Shown: in pieces, positions 29,749 through 41,640 of the stretch
Layout: the number at the start of each line of letters is the position of its first letter
Numbering within the stretch: position 1 is the stretch's first letter
Assembly (NCBI GenBank): GCA_029204225.1
Contig: CM055098.1
Coordinates: 25,711,473 to 25,775,472 of the forward strand
Source of the DNA: Diphasiastrum complanatum
Lineage: Eukaryota > Streptophyta > Lycopodiopsida > Lycopodiales > Lycopodiaceae
Length of the DNA stretch: 64,000 nucleotides
Reading direction: 5' to 3'
Translations under genes and position numbers: made by a program
The notes under the pieces: generated by a model
Told to the model about the DNA's origin: nothing
What the model saw: the letters and a program-made list of their open reading frames with translations, nothing else
Databases searched by the model: none

Positions 29749-29760
29749 TGGCGTCGTTGC
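29749..29760 (+). other. primer-binding site, Athila/tRNA-Asp type (copy 1)
   Basis: TGGCGTCGTTGC differs by one base from the tRNA-Asp-complementary TGGCGCCGTTGC used by Athila-like Ty3 elements. The gag start follows about 40 bp downstream. Confidence 0.6.
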
Positions 29761-29798
29761 TAATCTGTTGGATTTAGATGTTTGTCAGTTAAAAATGA

Positions 29799-30793
29799 AT
29801 GCCAACTATAGGAAGCAGTTCTAGAGTTGAGCATTTGGAAAGATACATAAGCCTTTGTGAGAACTTTTTCAAAAGACTTCAACAATCTTTTCATCGCGGC
29901 TCACCGCCTTTTATCACTCATCAGGAAGCCGAAGTTTATTTCAATAACTTACTCAATAAACCCGAAACAGAAGCTGAACCCGAACTTCATGAGATTGTTG
30001 GTAATTCTGATCCTAATCCTGATTCTGATCCAGAGTCAGAACTTGAATCAAATCCAGATCCTGATTCTGAAATAGATTCTGATCCAAATCCAAATCCTAA
30101 TCCAGAGTCAGAACGTGAATCAAATACAGATCCATATCCAAATCCAGAGTCAGAACCTGCATTAAATCCAGATTTTGATTCTGAATCAGATCTTGATCCA
30201 AATCCAAATCCAAATCCAGATCTAGATCCAGATCCAGATTCAGATTCCAATCCTGAACAAAAAATGGACCCACCTCAACCACGATTCAATTCCAGTTCAA
30301 AAATCAAGTATGATTACTTCAATGGAACTTCTTCAGATGATGTTGACAGCTACATCTCCTAGTTTGAATCCATTGTTGTTTCCAATAGTGATGGAACGAA
30401 TGTAGACAAACTACGCATATTCTCTGGTCTGTTGCGGAAACAAGCCCGCATTTGGTACAGCCAAATGGATCGTGCAGCTGTTAACACTTGGGACTTGCTG
30501 AGAGAAGCCTTTCTAACTCAGTTTGCGAGATTGGTTACTCTACCTGAGTGCTTGCACGATTGAATTTTGTTCAAAAGAAAAAAAAGGAGTCATTGAGAAG
30601 GTACACCCGGAAGGTAAAAAGCTTAATTGGGAAATTGGTGGGTGTTTATCCTGTTGCAATGCAGATAGAATGGTTCCTTGTAGGGCTGCCAAGTAAGATT
30701 GGTAGGTACTGCCGACAAGGACCCATGAATACCATGGACGAAATCATTGCAATAGCAAAGAACTACGAAACATCAAAGATTTCTCGAAAGTGA
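29799..30793 (+). pseudogene. Ty3 gag with acidic Pro/Asp/Ser repeat (copy 1)
   Basis: Starts MPTIGSSSRVEHLERYISLC, then about 90 residues of imperfect DPNPDSDPESE-type repeats, then the gag domain (FSGLLRKQARIWYSQMDRA, WDLLREAFLTQFARL). A TAG interrupts after DSYIS (30361) and a frameshift follows near 30560, after which the GLPSKIGRYCRQGPMNTMDE part is open. The matching TAG position in copy 2 is intact. Confidence 0.75.
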
Positions 30794-31242
30794 CGTTCCA
30801 GCAATAAGACAAAGAAGAAGTCATCAACTTTATCTGATGATTCGAGCTCGACCACCATAAGGAGAAAAAGACCAAGAAGAAGTCCAAGTCTTCCAAGGAA
30901 CCATCTCCAAAAACCGACCAGGTTTGGAAGAAGAATATTTCAGATTTGTCAAAGCAAATGAGAGATTTAAAAGTACAAATATCCAAAGCATTGGATCAAA
31001 GAAAAGGAGAGTTTAATTTGTGTGCAATCTTGTTTCTAAAAGTTGAATCGTCCCATTTTGCGTCTTTGTTCTCCCTTTGTGAGTGTTCTCTCTTCCTCAC
31101 ATCGTATGTATCATATTGGATCAATGCCAAGTTAATTAGATTTAGGGTAAGCCGAAAGAGAGATGGCCACCTTAGTCTAAAGTCCTTCGATAGTTGCAGG
31201 CCTAGATCCATTGGTGAGTGATCTTCTTTGTAATTAATCAGA

Positions 31243-31593
31243 TTATAGGATATTATGAAGATACTGTTGTTGAGTAATGTAGATCAACCGTCTCTCTCTG
31301 TCTCGATGGATTTGAATTCCAAGATAGTAGTGAGCCTCACCCAGATCGGTCATGTCGAATTTGGAGGAAGACATCTGTTTAGCATCCTTCACCTGATCAA
31401 ACCTGTTGTTGAAAAGCAATGTATCATGGACATACAAGGTGATGATAATAAAGGAATGTTGCACTGACTTGAAATAAACGTTAGAATTGGCAGTGCTTGC
31501 TTTGAAGCCATGATGGATGAGGAATGTGTTGATCCTTTGAAACCAAGCTCTTGCTGATTGTTTCAAGCCATAAAGTTGTGAAGTTTTTAGCAC
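31243..31593 (-). pseudogene. copia reverse transcriptase fragment
   Basis: Reads YGLKQSARAWFQRINTFLIH, TLYVHDTLLF (YVHD in place of YVDD, a changed active site) and DLGEAHYYLGIQIHRD. Truncated at both ends. Confidence 0.8.
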
Positions 31594-32220
31594 GTGTGAA
31601 CTTCACCACACACCCTATAGGATCTTACTAAGGTGTTGTGATTGCACAAGACTGATCAGAGAACAGTATACTTGAAAAATCTATGACAAGAGCACAATGA
31701 CATACATCTGATGAAAAAATCTTACTTCTCACTATGAGAATTGAATGTCAGAAATAATTCTAAGTGCTAAGTATGGGAGAAACATCCTGCTCTCGGGTAG
31801 AGAGAGAAAATCAATGAAAGAAAACTCGGGTAGAGAGAGAATGAGTCCAGATTACCAAAATCTCATTATTCACAATATGGCAAAACATGCCAAGCTTTCC
31901 CTACATGAGAGAGACTAGAAATCCTACAGTGGAGTTGCATGGAAAGTCCACTTAACTGAACTAATTCACCTACTAGAGATTCACATGTATAATTTCATGC
32001 ATGGATGTTGCATGTACTGCATGTCAGCTCATAAAATTGCCTAGACATGTGTAGATCATAGAAACCACTTTGCAAGTTGCATGCACTGATTGCATGTGTG
32101 TCATGAATGCATCATGATCTGCTCTCTGTTCATCAGAATAGTTGGTTGAATGTTAGCATGGTGTATTCTGAGGCTCGAATTGTCGTGTCGGTGGCAGGTG
32201 TCAAAGGTTCGCATGGAACT
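31594..32220 (-). repeat. copia LTR-like sequence
   Basis: Non-coding stretch sharing CTCTCGGGTAGAGAGAGAA and GAGCACAATGA-type words with 59522-59911. In reverse orientation it resembles the LTRs ending at 42004 and 61224 (CTCTCTACCCGAGAG). Boundaries not defined. Confidence 0.5.
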
Positions 32221-32224
32221 TTAC

Positions 32225-32715
32225 CTTTGCCTTTGAAGTCGATGAACTGATCCTCAATAAACACTATATCCTTGTTGAGTATCGGGCTCGTACAACTTGT
32301 AGGTATTGTCAACAGAATTATAACCGATCAGGATGGTCTTTAGACTTTGGAAGTCGAATTTATTCCTTGTTTCCTTCGGGATCTGTGAGTAGGTGATGCA
32401 ACCGAATACTCGTAGGTTCTTCACTGAAGGCTTAGATCTTCTCCAAACCTCATGGGGTTTATTGCATGAGCGAAACATCTGTTCTAGATGTAAGCTGTAG
32501 TAGAAACAGTTTTAGCCCAGAAGCTCCTAGGCAATGATGCATGTGCCAGCATGCATTTGACTGACTCGACTAGGGTACGATTCTTCCTCTAGGCTAAGAC
32601 ATTTGACTGAGACAAATAGGGTGTGATTGTAACTCTGGTCAGACACTTCCTTAGGCTTGATACTGTCATATGCGAGCAACCGTAAATTCACTACTAAGAT
32701 TGTCTTAAAACTCAT
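32225..32715 (-). pseudogene. copia integrase C-terminal fragment (copy 2)
   Basis: Reads NKPHEVWRRSKPSVKNLRVF and GYNSVDNTYKLYEPDTQQGY. Same fragment as copy 1 with a few changes. Confidence 0.75.
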
Positions 32716-33187
32716 TAGTTATTTGATTGCCTGTGTGATCGAATAATCGATTGCTTGGAACTTAATTGTGATGTTAACATTCAGAATCACTGTTACATTA
32801 CACTAACATATATCTGGACTTACACATCCTAAAGCTTGCTCTGTGTTGTTGTGAATCAATATTTTGAAATTTGCATATGGATACTCGTGTAGTTTAAATT
32901 AGTAGTCAGTCATTCTTTTGAATGAGCACATCTGTTGTTGAGGACAGATTGTTGGACTACATTTGGATTGTGCTAAGACATTTGTATGTTTGAAACCACA
33001 TCCTAACCGTGATACTGGTCGTTGATACTTCTAAATGTCCATTGACAACCAACTTTCAGTGCAAGAACACTAAATGAGCTAAAAACATCTAAAATCACAA
33101 TATAAATCGATCTCTTTGGGGAACGACAATCTTTTATACTACATATTCTTACAATTAAGATAAGTATATCGCGACATATCTTATTTT

Positions 33188-33199
33188 TGGCACCGTTGC
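33188..33199 (+). other. primer-binding site, Athila/tRNA-Asp type (copy 2)
   Basis: TGGCACCGTTGC, one base from the standard word, about 40 bp before the gag start. Confidence 0.6.
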
Positions 33200-33237
33200 T
33201 AATCTGTTGGATTTAGATGTTTGTCAGTTAAAGATGA

Positions 33238-34991
33238 ATGCCAACTGCAAGAAGCAGTTCTAGAGTTGAGCATTTCGAAAGATACATAAGCCTTTGTGAG
33301 AACTTTTTCAAAAGACTTCAACAATATTTTCATCGCGACTCACCGTCTTTTATCACTCATCAGAAAACCGAAGTTTATTTCAATAACTTACTCAATAAAC
33401 CCGAAACAGAAGCTGAACCCGAACTTCATGAGATTGTTGGTAATTGTGATCCTAATCCTGATTCTGATCTAGAGTCAGAACTTGAATCAAATCCAGATCC
33501 TGATTCTAAATTAGATCCTGATCCAAATCCAAATCCTAATCCAGAGTCAGAACCTGAATCAAATACAAATCCATATCCAAATTCAAAAACTAATCCAGAG
33601 TCAGAACCTGAATTAAATTCAAATTCTGATTTCGAATCAGATCTTGATCCAAATCCAAATCCAAATCCAGATCTAGATCCAGATCCAGATCCAGATTCCA
33701 ATCCTGAACAAAAAATGGACCCACCTCAACTACGATTCAATTCCAGTTCAAAAATCAAGTATGATTACTTCAAGGGAACTTCTTGAGATGATGCTGATAG
33801 CTACATCTCCCAGTTTGAATCCATTGCTGTTTCCAATAGTGAGGGAACGAATGTAGACAAACTATGCATATTCTCTGGTCTGTTGCGGAAACAAGCCCGA
33901 ATTTGGTACAGCCAAATGGATCGTGCAGCTGTTAGCACTTGGGACTTGCTGAGAGAAGCCTTTCTAACTCAGTTTGCGAGATTGGTTACTCTACTTGAGC
34001 ACGATTGAATTTTGTTCAAAAGAAAGAAAAGGAGTCATTGAGAAGGTACACCCGGAAGGTAAAAAGCTTAATTGGAAAATTGGTGGGTGTTTATCCTGTT
34101 GCAATTCAGATAGAATGGTTCCTTGCAGGGCTGCCAAGTAAGATTGGTAGGTACTGCTGACAAGGACCCATGAATACCATGGACGAAGTCATTGCAATAG
34201 CAAAGAACTATGAAACATCAAAGATTGCTCGGAAGCGACGTTCCAGCAATAAGACAAAGAAGAAGTCATCAACTTTATCTGATGATTCGAGCTCGACCAC
34301 CAGAAGGAGAAAAAGACTAAAAAGAAGTCCAAGTCTTCCAAGGAACCATCTCCAAAAGTCGACAAGGTTTGGAAGAAGAATATTTCAGATTTGTCAAAGC
34401 AAATGCGAGATTTAAAAGTACAAATATCCGAAGTATTGGATAAGCGACAGAAGGCACCTTCTTTTAATTTGAATATTTGGTGTACCAGATGTGGAGGTCT
34501 AGGTCACTCAAACCAAGAATGTAAAGTTAAACAAGTTTCATATGTTGAGAATGTAGATGGAGATGTTTTGTATGTCTATGAAACAGATGCAGATGAGCAT
34601 TGCTTTTATTTTCAAGGATCATTTGCACCAGCATTGCAGCCCAAACCAAAATCTGGACCAAACCGCCTTGTAGCTGCTCAGACAGTGAGTTCAAATCAAA
34701 AGACTGTTTATGCACTAGTCAACCTACCGCCGAAGAAGTTGGCGGTCACCTATTATGATTGTGGTGTCCAAGGCCATTATTCTCTTGATTGCCGGAGCCT
34801 CGCCAACCAATCGGCTATGTCTTGTTATGTTCAAATTGCTCAGGAGAAGGACATCAAGCTGCAGACTGCCCAAAGCCTCAAAAGCCGAAGGTGCTGTACA
34901 AATATGTCCAGTCTCCAGGTGTAGAACCAGAGATAAAGAAGAAGCAGAAAGATGTAGTCGTACAGAGAATTGAATGCTTCGACGAAGGCAC
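33238..34991 (+). pseudogene. Ty3 gag with acidic repeat and zinc knuckles (copy 2)
   Basis: Starts MPTARSSSRVEHFERYISLC, followed by the acidic Asn/Pro/Asp/Ser/Glu repeats and a TGA stop at 33784. The gag domain, basic Lys/Arg/Ser linker and three zinc knuckles follow in shifted frames: CTRCGGLGHSNQEC, a partial YDCGVQGHYSLDC and CSNCSGEGHQAADC. The sequence is cut at 34991 by a copia LTR. Confidence 0.75.
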
Positions 34992-35640
34992 TGTGAAAGA
35001 TTTCAGATCATTATAATCCAATCTACTTGAATGATCTTTGGTTAGAAAGAGAAATACACTTCCAATCTCACCAATGTAGAAAAATCAGCATCTACACACA
35101 AAATGAGATGCAAACACTAATAGAACTTGATCAAACTTGAATGAAATGATAAAGTACTGTTGCTGTTTGTACAAAACTAGCAAGCTACTGTATTTCACAC
35201 ATGTGGATCCAAAAGTAGCAAATACAAATCATTCTACACATAGAATTGCAAGCAATCACCAAGATAGTGCACCAATGGATAGTAGAACCCAAGAGAACCA
35301 TGTATAAGCATGAAATGAGATAGAGAAGAGAGAAGATAGCTCTCTCCATGAGTTACATCCTTTTATAACAAGTTTAAGCCCTATTTGACCACTTGGCTTT
35401 CCCACCAAAATGATAACCCTACTAATTTTGGGTCTAGATTCAATGTACCCAACTATTCAAATTTGAATCTACTCAAACTCGCATTCTAACTTTCCCACAC
35501 TTTCAAAAAGTGTTTATTCAAATAACATTTAGACTAATGAACTTTGAAAAGTCAATCTCTAAGTCTAAAACAAGTTTTGGCCTCAATGTGCCAAACATGA
35601 AATATAGCAAAATATGATGAAACTAGTTGAATCTTTCACA
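34992..35640 (-). repeat. copia 3' LTR, 649 bp
   Basis: Bounded by a perfect 10-bp terminal inverted repeat: TGTGAAAGAT at 34992 and ATCTTTCACA at 35631-35640. It follows the PPT on the minus strand. Confidence 0.85.
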
Positions 35641-36050
35641 CTCCCTCTTCAACTAGTTTTAGCATAGACTTTGATAGCACTCCAAGTGAAGTCCTATGCT
35701 TCATGAACAAGTCCTTTCTCAATTCTTTGGTGAAGATATCAGCTACACATTCCCTTGAAGACACATGTTGAAGCTCCACCTCTTTTGCAATGACTTGCTC
35801 CCTCACAAAGTGATATTGTATCTCAATATGCTTGATCCTAGCATGAAAGATAGGATTGGATGCCATTCTTTGGACTGATTGATTGTCACAAAAGATGATT
35901 GGGCTCTCTGAAAAATCCAGCAAGTGAAGATCTTTGATCATCCTCTTGATCCATACCATCTCCTTTGTGCAATGTGTAACAACTTTGTACTCGGCCTCAC
36001 TAGATGACCTTAGATAGTGGCTTGTTTCTTCGACATCCATGATATAGCTC
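35641..36050 (-). pseudogene. copia RNase H
   Basis: SSSEAEYKVVTHCTKEMVWI, IIFCDNQSVQRMASNPIFHA and ECVADIFTKEL mark the domain; its last codons overlap the PPT (the frame ends at 35636). The frame is open but is separated from RT by a stop near 36160. Confidence 0.8.
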
Positions 36051-36171
36051 CATCACCTATGAAAATACAATAAGCACTAATGGATTTCCTATACATTACA
36101 TCTCCAGCATACTCCAAATCTGAAAATCCAAAAAGATTAGGTGATGATCCCTCATAAAATATGCCAAAATC

Positions 36172-36870
36172 TCAAGTTCCAATGATGTACCTCAAAACTC
36201 GCCTTCCTAGCTTCCAATGCTTCTCACTAGGATCTTGCATGAATTGACTCAATCTTCCAACACAATAGCTTAGATCTGGTCTAGTAATGGCTAGATAGAT
36301 GAGTGAACCAACTAGCTTCCTATAGAGAGTAATGTCCTCGAAGGATCTTTCATTACCTCTTATGGTTAGCTTTACATGAGACTCCATAGGTGTATCAATA
36401 GCTTTTGCATCTACCATATGAAATCTTTCTAGAATAGAATTAGCATACTTCTCTTGACAAATGAAAGTAGATTGAGAAGATCTAATGACTTCTATTTCCA
36501 AAATGTAATGCAAATTACCAAGATCATGCACCTCAAACTTCTTCTTAAGAGCATTCTTGATATCCTCCACATCTTGATTGTCTCCACCACTCAAGACGAT
36601 ATCATCCACATAGATTAGCAAGATGGTAACATCATTTCCAGAAAACTTATAATAAAGTGAATGACCATACTCACTCATAACAAAGCCTTGAGAGAGTAAA
36701 AAAGTGTTAAGCTTAGCATACCAACTCCTTGGTGCTTGCTTAAGGCCATACAAACTCTTTTGTAGAAGACACACATGATTTGGCTTTGTTGATGAAATGT
36801 AGCTCTTGGGTTGCTCCATGTACACTTCCTCCTTAAGATTACCATTCAAGAATGCATTTGAAATGTCCAT
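36172..36870 (-). pseudogene. copia reverse transcriptase
   Basis: Open for 232 codons: MDISNAFLNGNLKEEVYMEQ, SLYGLKQAPRSWYAKLNTFL, LLIYVDDIVLSGGD (YVDD kept), then VHDLGNLHYILEIEV and the thumb. The N-terminal fingers lie beyond a stop near 36900. Confidence 0.85.
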
Positions 36871-37089
36871 TTTCCATAGATCCCATCCATAAAGTGTAGC
36901 AAGTGAAATGATGACTCAAATGCTTACCATCTTTGCCACGGGTGCAAAGGTCTCATCATAGTCAATCCCTTGTTGTTGAGCATATCCTCCATCTTGGTTT
37001 GTCTTCACCTTGAAGATCCATTTGCATCCAATAGCTTTCTTGTCCTTAGGAAACTCCACCAATCTCCATGTTCCATTCTTCATAAGAGC

Positions 37090-38402
37090 TTAATACTCAA
37101 GATCCATTGCTTGGATCCACTCCTCTTCTTTCCTTGCTTGATCTACACTTGTAGGCTCATCCAAAGAGGTTAGGAAAGCAACATAATTTCCATAAACTAC
37201 TTGCTTATCCTTTTGATCATATGTGAGCCTTGAAGGTACTTGTCTTTCTCTTGATGTTCTGCTTGGCTTTTGACTTGATGAAGGTCCATCATCATCACCA
37301 TCCAAAGTAGGATCCTTCTCATCAACATCAAGAATGTTAGATCCATCCACACTACCATCAATCATGCTTGAAGACACTTTTGGAATGTTCCCCTCATTAA
37401 AAATGACATCTCTACCAACAATCACTTTGTTAGTAGAAGGAATGTAAACCTTGTAGGCTTTACTCACCTCACTATATCCAACAAAAATACCTCTTCTTGA
37501 AGATGGATCCTCCTTGGTCCTATAATCAAGAGTAATGTTGATATAGCATGGGCATCCAAAGGTTCTTAGAAATTTGACACTCAGCCTCCTCTTGAATAGC
37601 ATCTCAAAAGGTGTCCTTCCATCCAAAATAGCACTCGGTCACCTATTGCACAAGAAATTGGCACACCCTTGATGTTGTATACTCCCTCTTGATCCCATGC
37701 TCATCACAAAAGGCCTTGAACTTGTTAGATATGTACTCACCACCATTGTCACCCCTCAAGCACTTGATCTTTGTGGAAAAATGGTTCTCTTTTGCATTCT
37801 TGAACTTGATAAAGAAATCATACACTTCATCCTTGCTTTTTAGTAGATAGATCTAGCAAAATTTACTAAAATCATCAATGAACGTTACATACGTCTTAGC
37901 TCCACTATTGCTAATTGTAGTAAATCCATGAATATCCAAATGTACAAGTTTAAATAGATCTAGTATAAGGTAGTCTATGTGACTTAGACAAAGCACAAGA
38001 CTCACAAACATGCTTGACATCACTTAAGGAACTTGGAAGACCAATCATAACCTCCTTCCTTGCCATTACCTCCAATGACTTGAAGTTGAGGTGTCCCATC
38101 CTTTTGTGCCAAACCTCTTGAATAGAAATTTGCTCCCTTGCAACACATCCAACTTGGTTAGTAATAACACAAGCATCTAGTTTGAACAACTTCCCTTGCC
38201 TTTTACCTTTTCCAACCAAGACATCCTTCCTTTTGATCAAACAAGCATCTCCATCAAACTCCACCTTGAGGCCTTTACTTAGCATTTGGCTTACACTATG
38301 CAAATTCTTGGTAATAGACGGAATAAACAAGACATCCTCCAAATGAACATTCCTATTTGTAGAGAGAGAAATAGGAATTGTGCCAAACCTTTGATTGCAC
38401 AC
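37090..38402 (-). pseudogene. copia integrase and linker in three frames
   Basis: The pre-integrase part (VWHKRMGHLNFKSLEVMA, CESCALSKSHRLPY) is in 38402-37950, the core with RGDNGGEYISNKFKAFCDEH (catalytic Glu kept) in 37825-37643, and the C-terminal part (DGRTPFEMLFKRRLSVKFLR) in 37626-37090. Frame breaks lie near 37650 and 37850-37950. Confidence 0.8.
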
Positions 38403-39109
38403 TCACCATCATTGGCCGTGTAGATCACCCTCTTGTCATTTCCATATGCCAACAAAGAAGTGAAGTACTCTTTGTAAAAGGTCATGTATGAACTTGTTCT
38501 ACTATCAATCCACCAAGGATCTAGATCTCCATCATTAGCAAACATACATGAAGACATCACAAAAGCATCATCATTTGCATCTTGAACATCCAAACCATCC
38601 TCATCAAGATTAAGATTACCTTGCTTGTCTCCTTGATCTCTCTTCTTTTTGTAGCACTCATTTGCAAAGTGTCCTTTGATGCCACAATAGAAGCACTTGA
38701 GCTTTGATCTATCCTTCTTTTTGCCACTTGAAGAAGCATTCACTTGATCTTGCCCTTTAGACCATTTGCTTTTGGTTTTGTCCTTGAATTTGCCCTTTGT
38801 GAACATAGCATCCTGTTGAAGTGTCGATGTAGATCCACCTCTTGCTTGAAGCCTATATTCCTCATTGATCAAGGTCTCTTGAAGATCCATCAAACTTGGA
38901 AAAGTCTTTTGAATAGCAATACTTTGAACAATGTTAGCATGAGCATCCAATAAGCCATTAAGAATTACTTGAATAAGTTCTCCTTCCTTAATGCTTTCAT
39001 CAATGCAAGCCAACTCATCATTCAATGCTTTCATTCTCAAAACAAAAGTACTTGGACTTTCTTCATTTTTTTGCAAACAAGAAAAGATTTGCCTTCTTAG
39101 AGTCAACAC
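38291..39109 (-). pseudogene. copia gag C-terminal half, zinc knuckle and protease
   Basis: 272-codon open segment: LTLRRQIFSCLQKNEESPST, the zinc knuckle CFYCGIKGHFANEC and protease DPWWIDSRTSSYM, where the catalytic DSG is changed to DSR. It is the clear relative of the intact frame at 62917. Confidence 0.85.
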
Positions 39110-39159
39110 TCTAGAAGTAGGCTTGGATTGAGAATGGCTTCATTCCAAACTCAGTAGAC

Positions 39160-39933
39160 TCGAATATTTACTTCAAGTCTGTATCGAATTTCTTCATCAT
39201 CATCACTCTCTATGTGAATGATACACTATTATTCAGTAATGATCTGAATCTGATGAAGGACACAAAATGCATGCTGGCCCAAGAGTACAAAATGACTGAT
39301 ATGGGTCCAGCCCACTATTGTCTCGAAATTAAAATTTTCTCAATTCGACCTAGCCATCTGACTCTTCATCAGCCAACAAAGATATCTCACAAACGTGTTG
39401 GAGAAGTCTAGAATGGCCAACTACAAGCTGAGCTACTTTCCACTCAACCCTGGACTAAAGCTGTCAAAGAACAATTTCTTCAAACTGAGGCAGAAAAGGA
39501 GGAGATGAAGCAATATCTGTTTCACTCCATCATCAGCTCACTGATGTATGCAATGATCTACACTCGACCCGACATTGCATATTCGATCAGTTCACTCAGC
39601 CAGTTCCTATTGAATCCAGGTCTAACCCATTGGAAAGCACTCACAAAGGTCATAAAGTACATCTAGGCAACCAAACATCTTAGCATCTGTTATGGACACA
39701 TGCAACCTACCAACATACTTGAAGGATACACAAATGCAGATTGGGCAGGAGATATCGATACCAAAAGGTCTACTTCTGGATTTGTATGTTTATACAATCA
39801 AGGCCCAATCTCTTGGAATAGCCGAAGGCAGACCTCGAGTACTAAAGTGTTTTACAGTTCAGGGAAGCCTGCTGTACTTTTACTTCAAAGGTTTCATCAA
39901 ATATATGTGCCTAAAGTGGAGCTAAATAGATAA
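39160..39933 (+). pseudogene. copia RT/RNase H fragment
   Basis: Reads LYVNDTLLFSNDLNLMKDTK (YVND in place of YVDD), MTDMGPAHYCLEIK, then after stops LEGYTNADWAGDIDTKRSTS and GFVCLYNQGPISWNS, the RT-RNase H junction of copia. Heavily decayed. Confidence 0.75.
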
Positions 39934-40018
39934 CTAGTTTTCATAACTAGTCTTGATTTGTGCATTCGCCATCACTTTTAGGATTGATTGGGATTCATTT
40001 TCTTGTAAAATTTTGTCA

Positions 40019-40031
40019 TGGTATCAGAGCC
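40019..40031 (+). other. primer-binding site (tRNA-iMet)
   Basis: Perfect TGGTATCAGAGCC after TTTTGTCA, marking the right end of a + strand copia LTR whose left end is not clear. Confidence 0.6.
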
Positions 40032-40496
40032 TAATCAAAAGTGAGGTTTAGATTTCATTTTCTCAAGCTTAGATCCTAGATTTGAGTAGTATTGGCTTTG
40101 TCCTTGCTACTAGTTGCTAAAAATATCCAAGTATTTATAAGGAGATGGGGTGATTTGCCACCTTGGAATGAAGCCAAAGTGGTAATTATCTCATAATCAC
40201 TCCATGAAGGCCTTTCTGCTAGAGCAGTTAGTCAGCAAAAGCTCGAGCGGGTGCATGTAGGATCAAAAGCACAACAAACAATAGCAGAATATTTAAATTG
40301 AATGATTCAAACAAATGCACAATGAAATGATACAATAGTGGGACTGAAAATTTGCACTCTGTATCGAAATTCTAGAAAATTTGATTATGAGTTTTTCGAT
40401 CCTCTGCTCAAAAATTCGAGCCTTCTGTTTTGGGTTTTTCAGAATGCTCATTATTGAATGGATTTGAGGTTGAGCATCAAATTCCAACACTCCCCC

Positions 40497-40889
40497 TTAA
40501 TGTGGATCCCGAAAACTTTTGATTTTCAGATTCAACATGTTGTTGAATCTGAGATGGTGCTCCTTTGATAGAGCCTTTGTGAAGTAATTTGCTGCCATTG
40601 ATTTTGTCATACAATAGACTAAAGATACCTCCTTGCTTTGCACTTTCTCTCTCAAATAGTGATATTTGATTTCGATATGCTTGCTTCGAGAATGAAATCT
40701 CGGGAGAGCTATGGTGCTTTGGTTATCACAAAAGATGGTCGTTGGATGTGACTGTGCAAGGTCGATTTCTAGCAGGTGCCTCAACCAAATTGCCTCCTTT
40801 GTAGCATTCGTGACAGCAATGTACTCTGATTCAGCTGAAAAATGCCTTCCAATCAATGCCATAAATGCACAAGAACACTCAAAGATCAA
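40497..40889 (-). pseudogene. copia RNase H fragment with PPT and LTR start
   Basis: ESEYIAVTNATKEAIWLRHL, IFCDNQSTIALPRFHSRSKH and a degraded tail. On the minus strand AAGGGGGAG then TGTTGGAATTTG (LTR start, up to 40499) follows, the classic copia PPT/LTR boundary. Nothing else of this element is recognisable upstream. Confidence 0.75.
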
Positions 40890-41640
40890 TGCTACAACTT
40901 GCCACTCAAAGACAATGTTGATGAGAGTGAAAAAACTCGATTTTTCTTCATACTTTGTGGAAATCCTATCACATATTTATACATTTCAAGCTTGGATCTG
41001 AGCATTTTAGGGAATCTTTGAACTTATCATACCCTAAACCTAACATCCTAATAGGTCATTGGATCCACCCTAATGTCAAGATCTCAAGATCCAGAAACAA
41101 TGTAAAACATGCTATTTTTAGCTCCTAGAATCTCTCTAGCCTATCTAAACACTCTTTGGCCTCATTTCAAAGATGTTATCACAATGTAATATGAGGAATG
41201 AAGTTTTGGGAAAGCATCCTATGCTATTTGGCACATGTGGCATCTATGCCATCTTGCCAATTACAATGCATGTGACCAAAATTGGTCAAGCTAGAATTGT
41301 GAAATTTCAACAAAAAATAGTAAAAGCTATCTATCATGAATTTTGGGGGTCCTTTGACTTTTCGACCCTTGTACACATGTTAGTAGGTGATTAGGCCAAA
41401 AATATTTCTTGATGTAGCTCAAGGTAGTGTAGGCTTTTGACACTTGGCTTGATGGTAGAGGGCTAGTGACATTTAATCATGTGTTGTCATGTTGTCATGT
41501 GACCAATTAAAAGGGAGAGATCCATATAATTGGTCCAATCATGCGTGAGAGAGACCAAGTCACTAGACCAATCAAATTTAGAGGTGCTATGTAAGAGCCT
41601 TCCAATCAAATTGGTTGTGGACACCACCTCTTGGAGATCG
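40890..41640. other. no gene recognised
   Basis: AT-rich DNA between two LTR remnants, with no supported coding frame. Confidence 0.4.

Larger units (their letters stand above)
28785..31020. repeat. first copy of a direct duplication of about 2.2 kb
   Basis: Closely matches 32225-34470 at an offset of about 3440 bp. Both copies carry a minus-strand copia integrase piece, the end of a Ty3 LTR, an Athila-type PBS and a + strand gag. The first copy diverges after TTTAATTTG near 31020. Confidence 0.85.
32225..34470. repeat. second copy of the duplication of about 2.2 kb
   Basis: See the copy at 28785. This copy continues past the duplicated part into Ty3 zinc knuckles up to 34991, so it preserves more of the gag. 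Small indels and substitutions separate the copies. Confidence 0.85.
34992..39109 (-). mobile_element. Ty1/copia element, 5' truncated, inserted in the Ty3 gag
   Basis: On the minus strand: gag/protease, integrase, RT, RNase H, PPT (GAAGAGGGAG) and a complete 3' LTR (35640 to 34992). Its 5' LTR and gag start are missing: at 39109 the sequence switches to a + strand copia RT fragment. It belongs to the same gag family as the element at 62917. Confidence 0.85.

Noticed and set aside
29987-30282. Open frames antisense to the acidic gag repeat (Gly/Ser-rich and Leu/Asp-rich), and the equivalent at 33426-33701
   Set aside because: They are mirror readings of the repetitive codons on the other strand; the + strand frame has the gag context.
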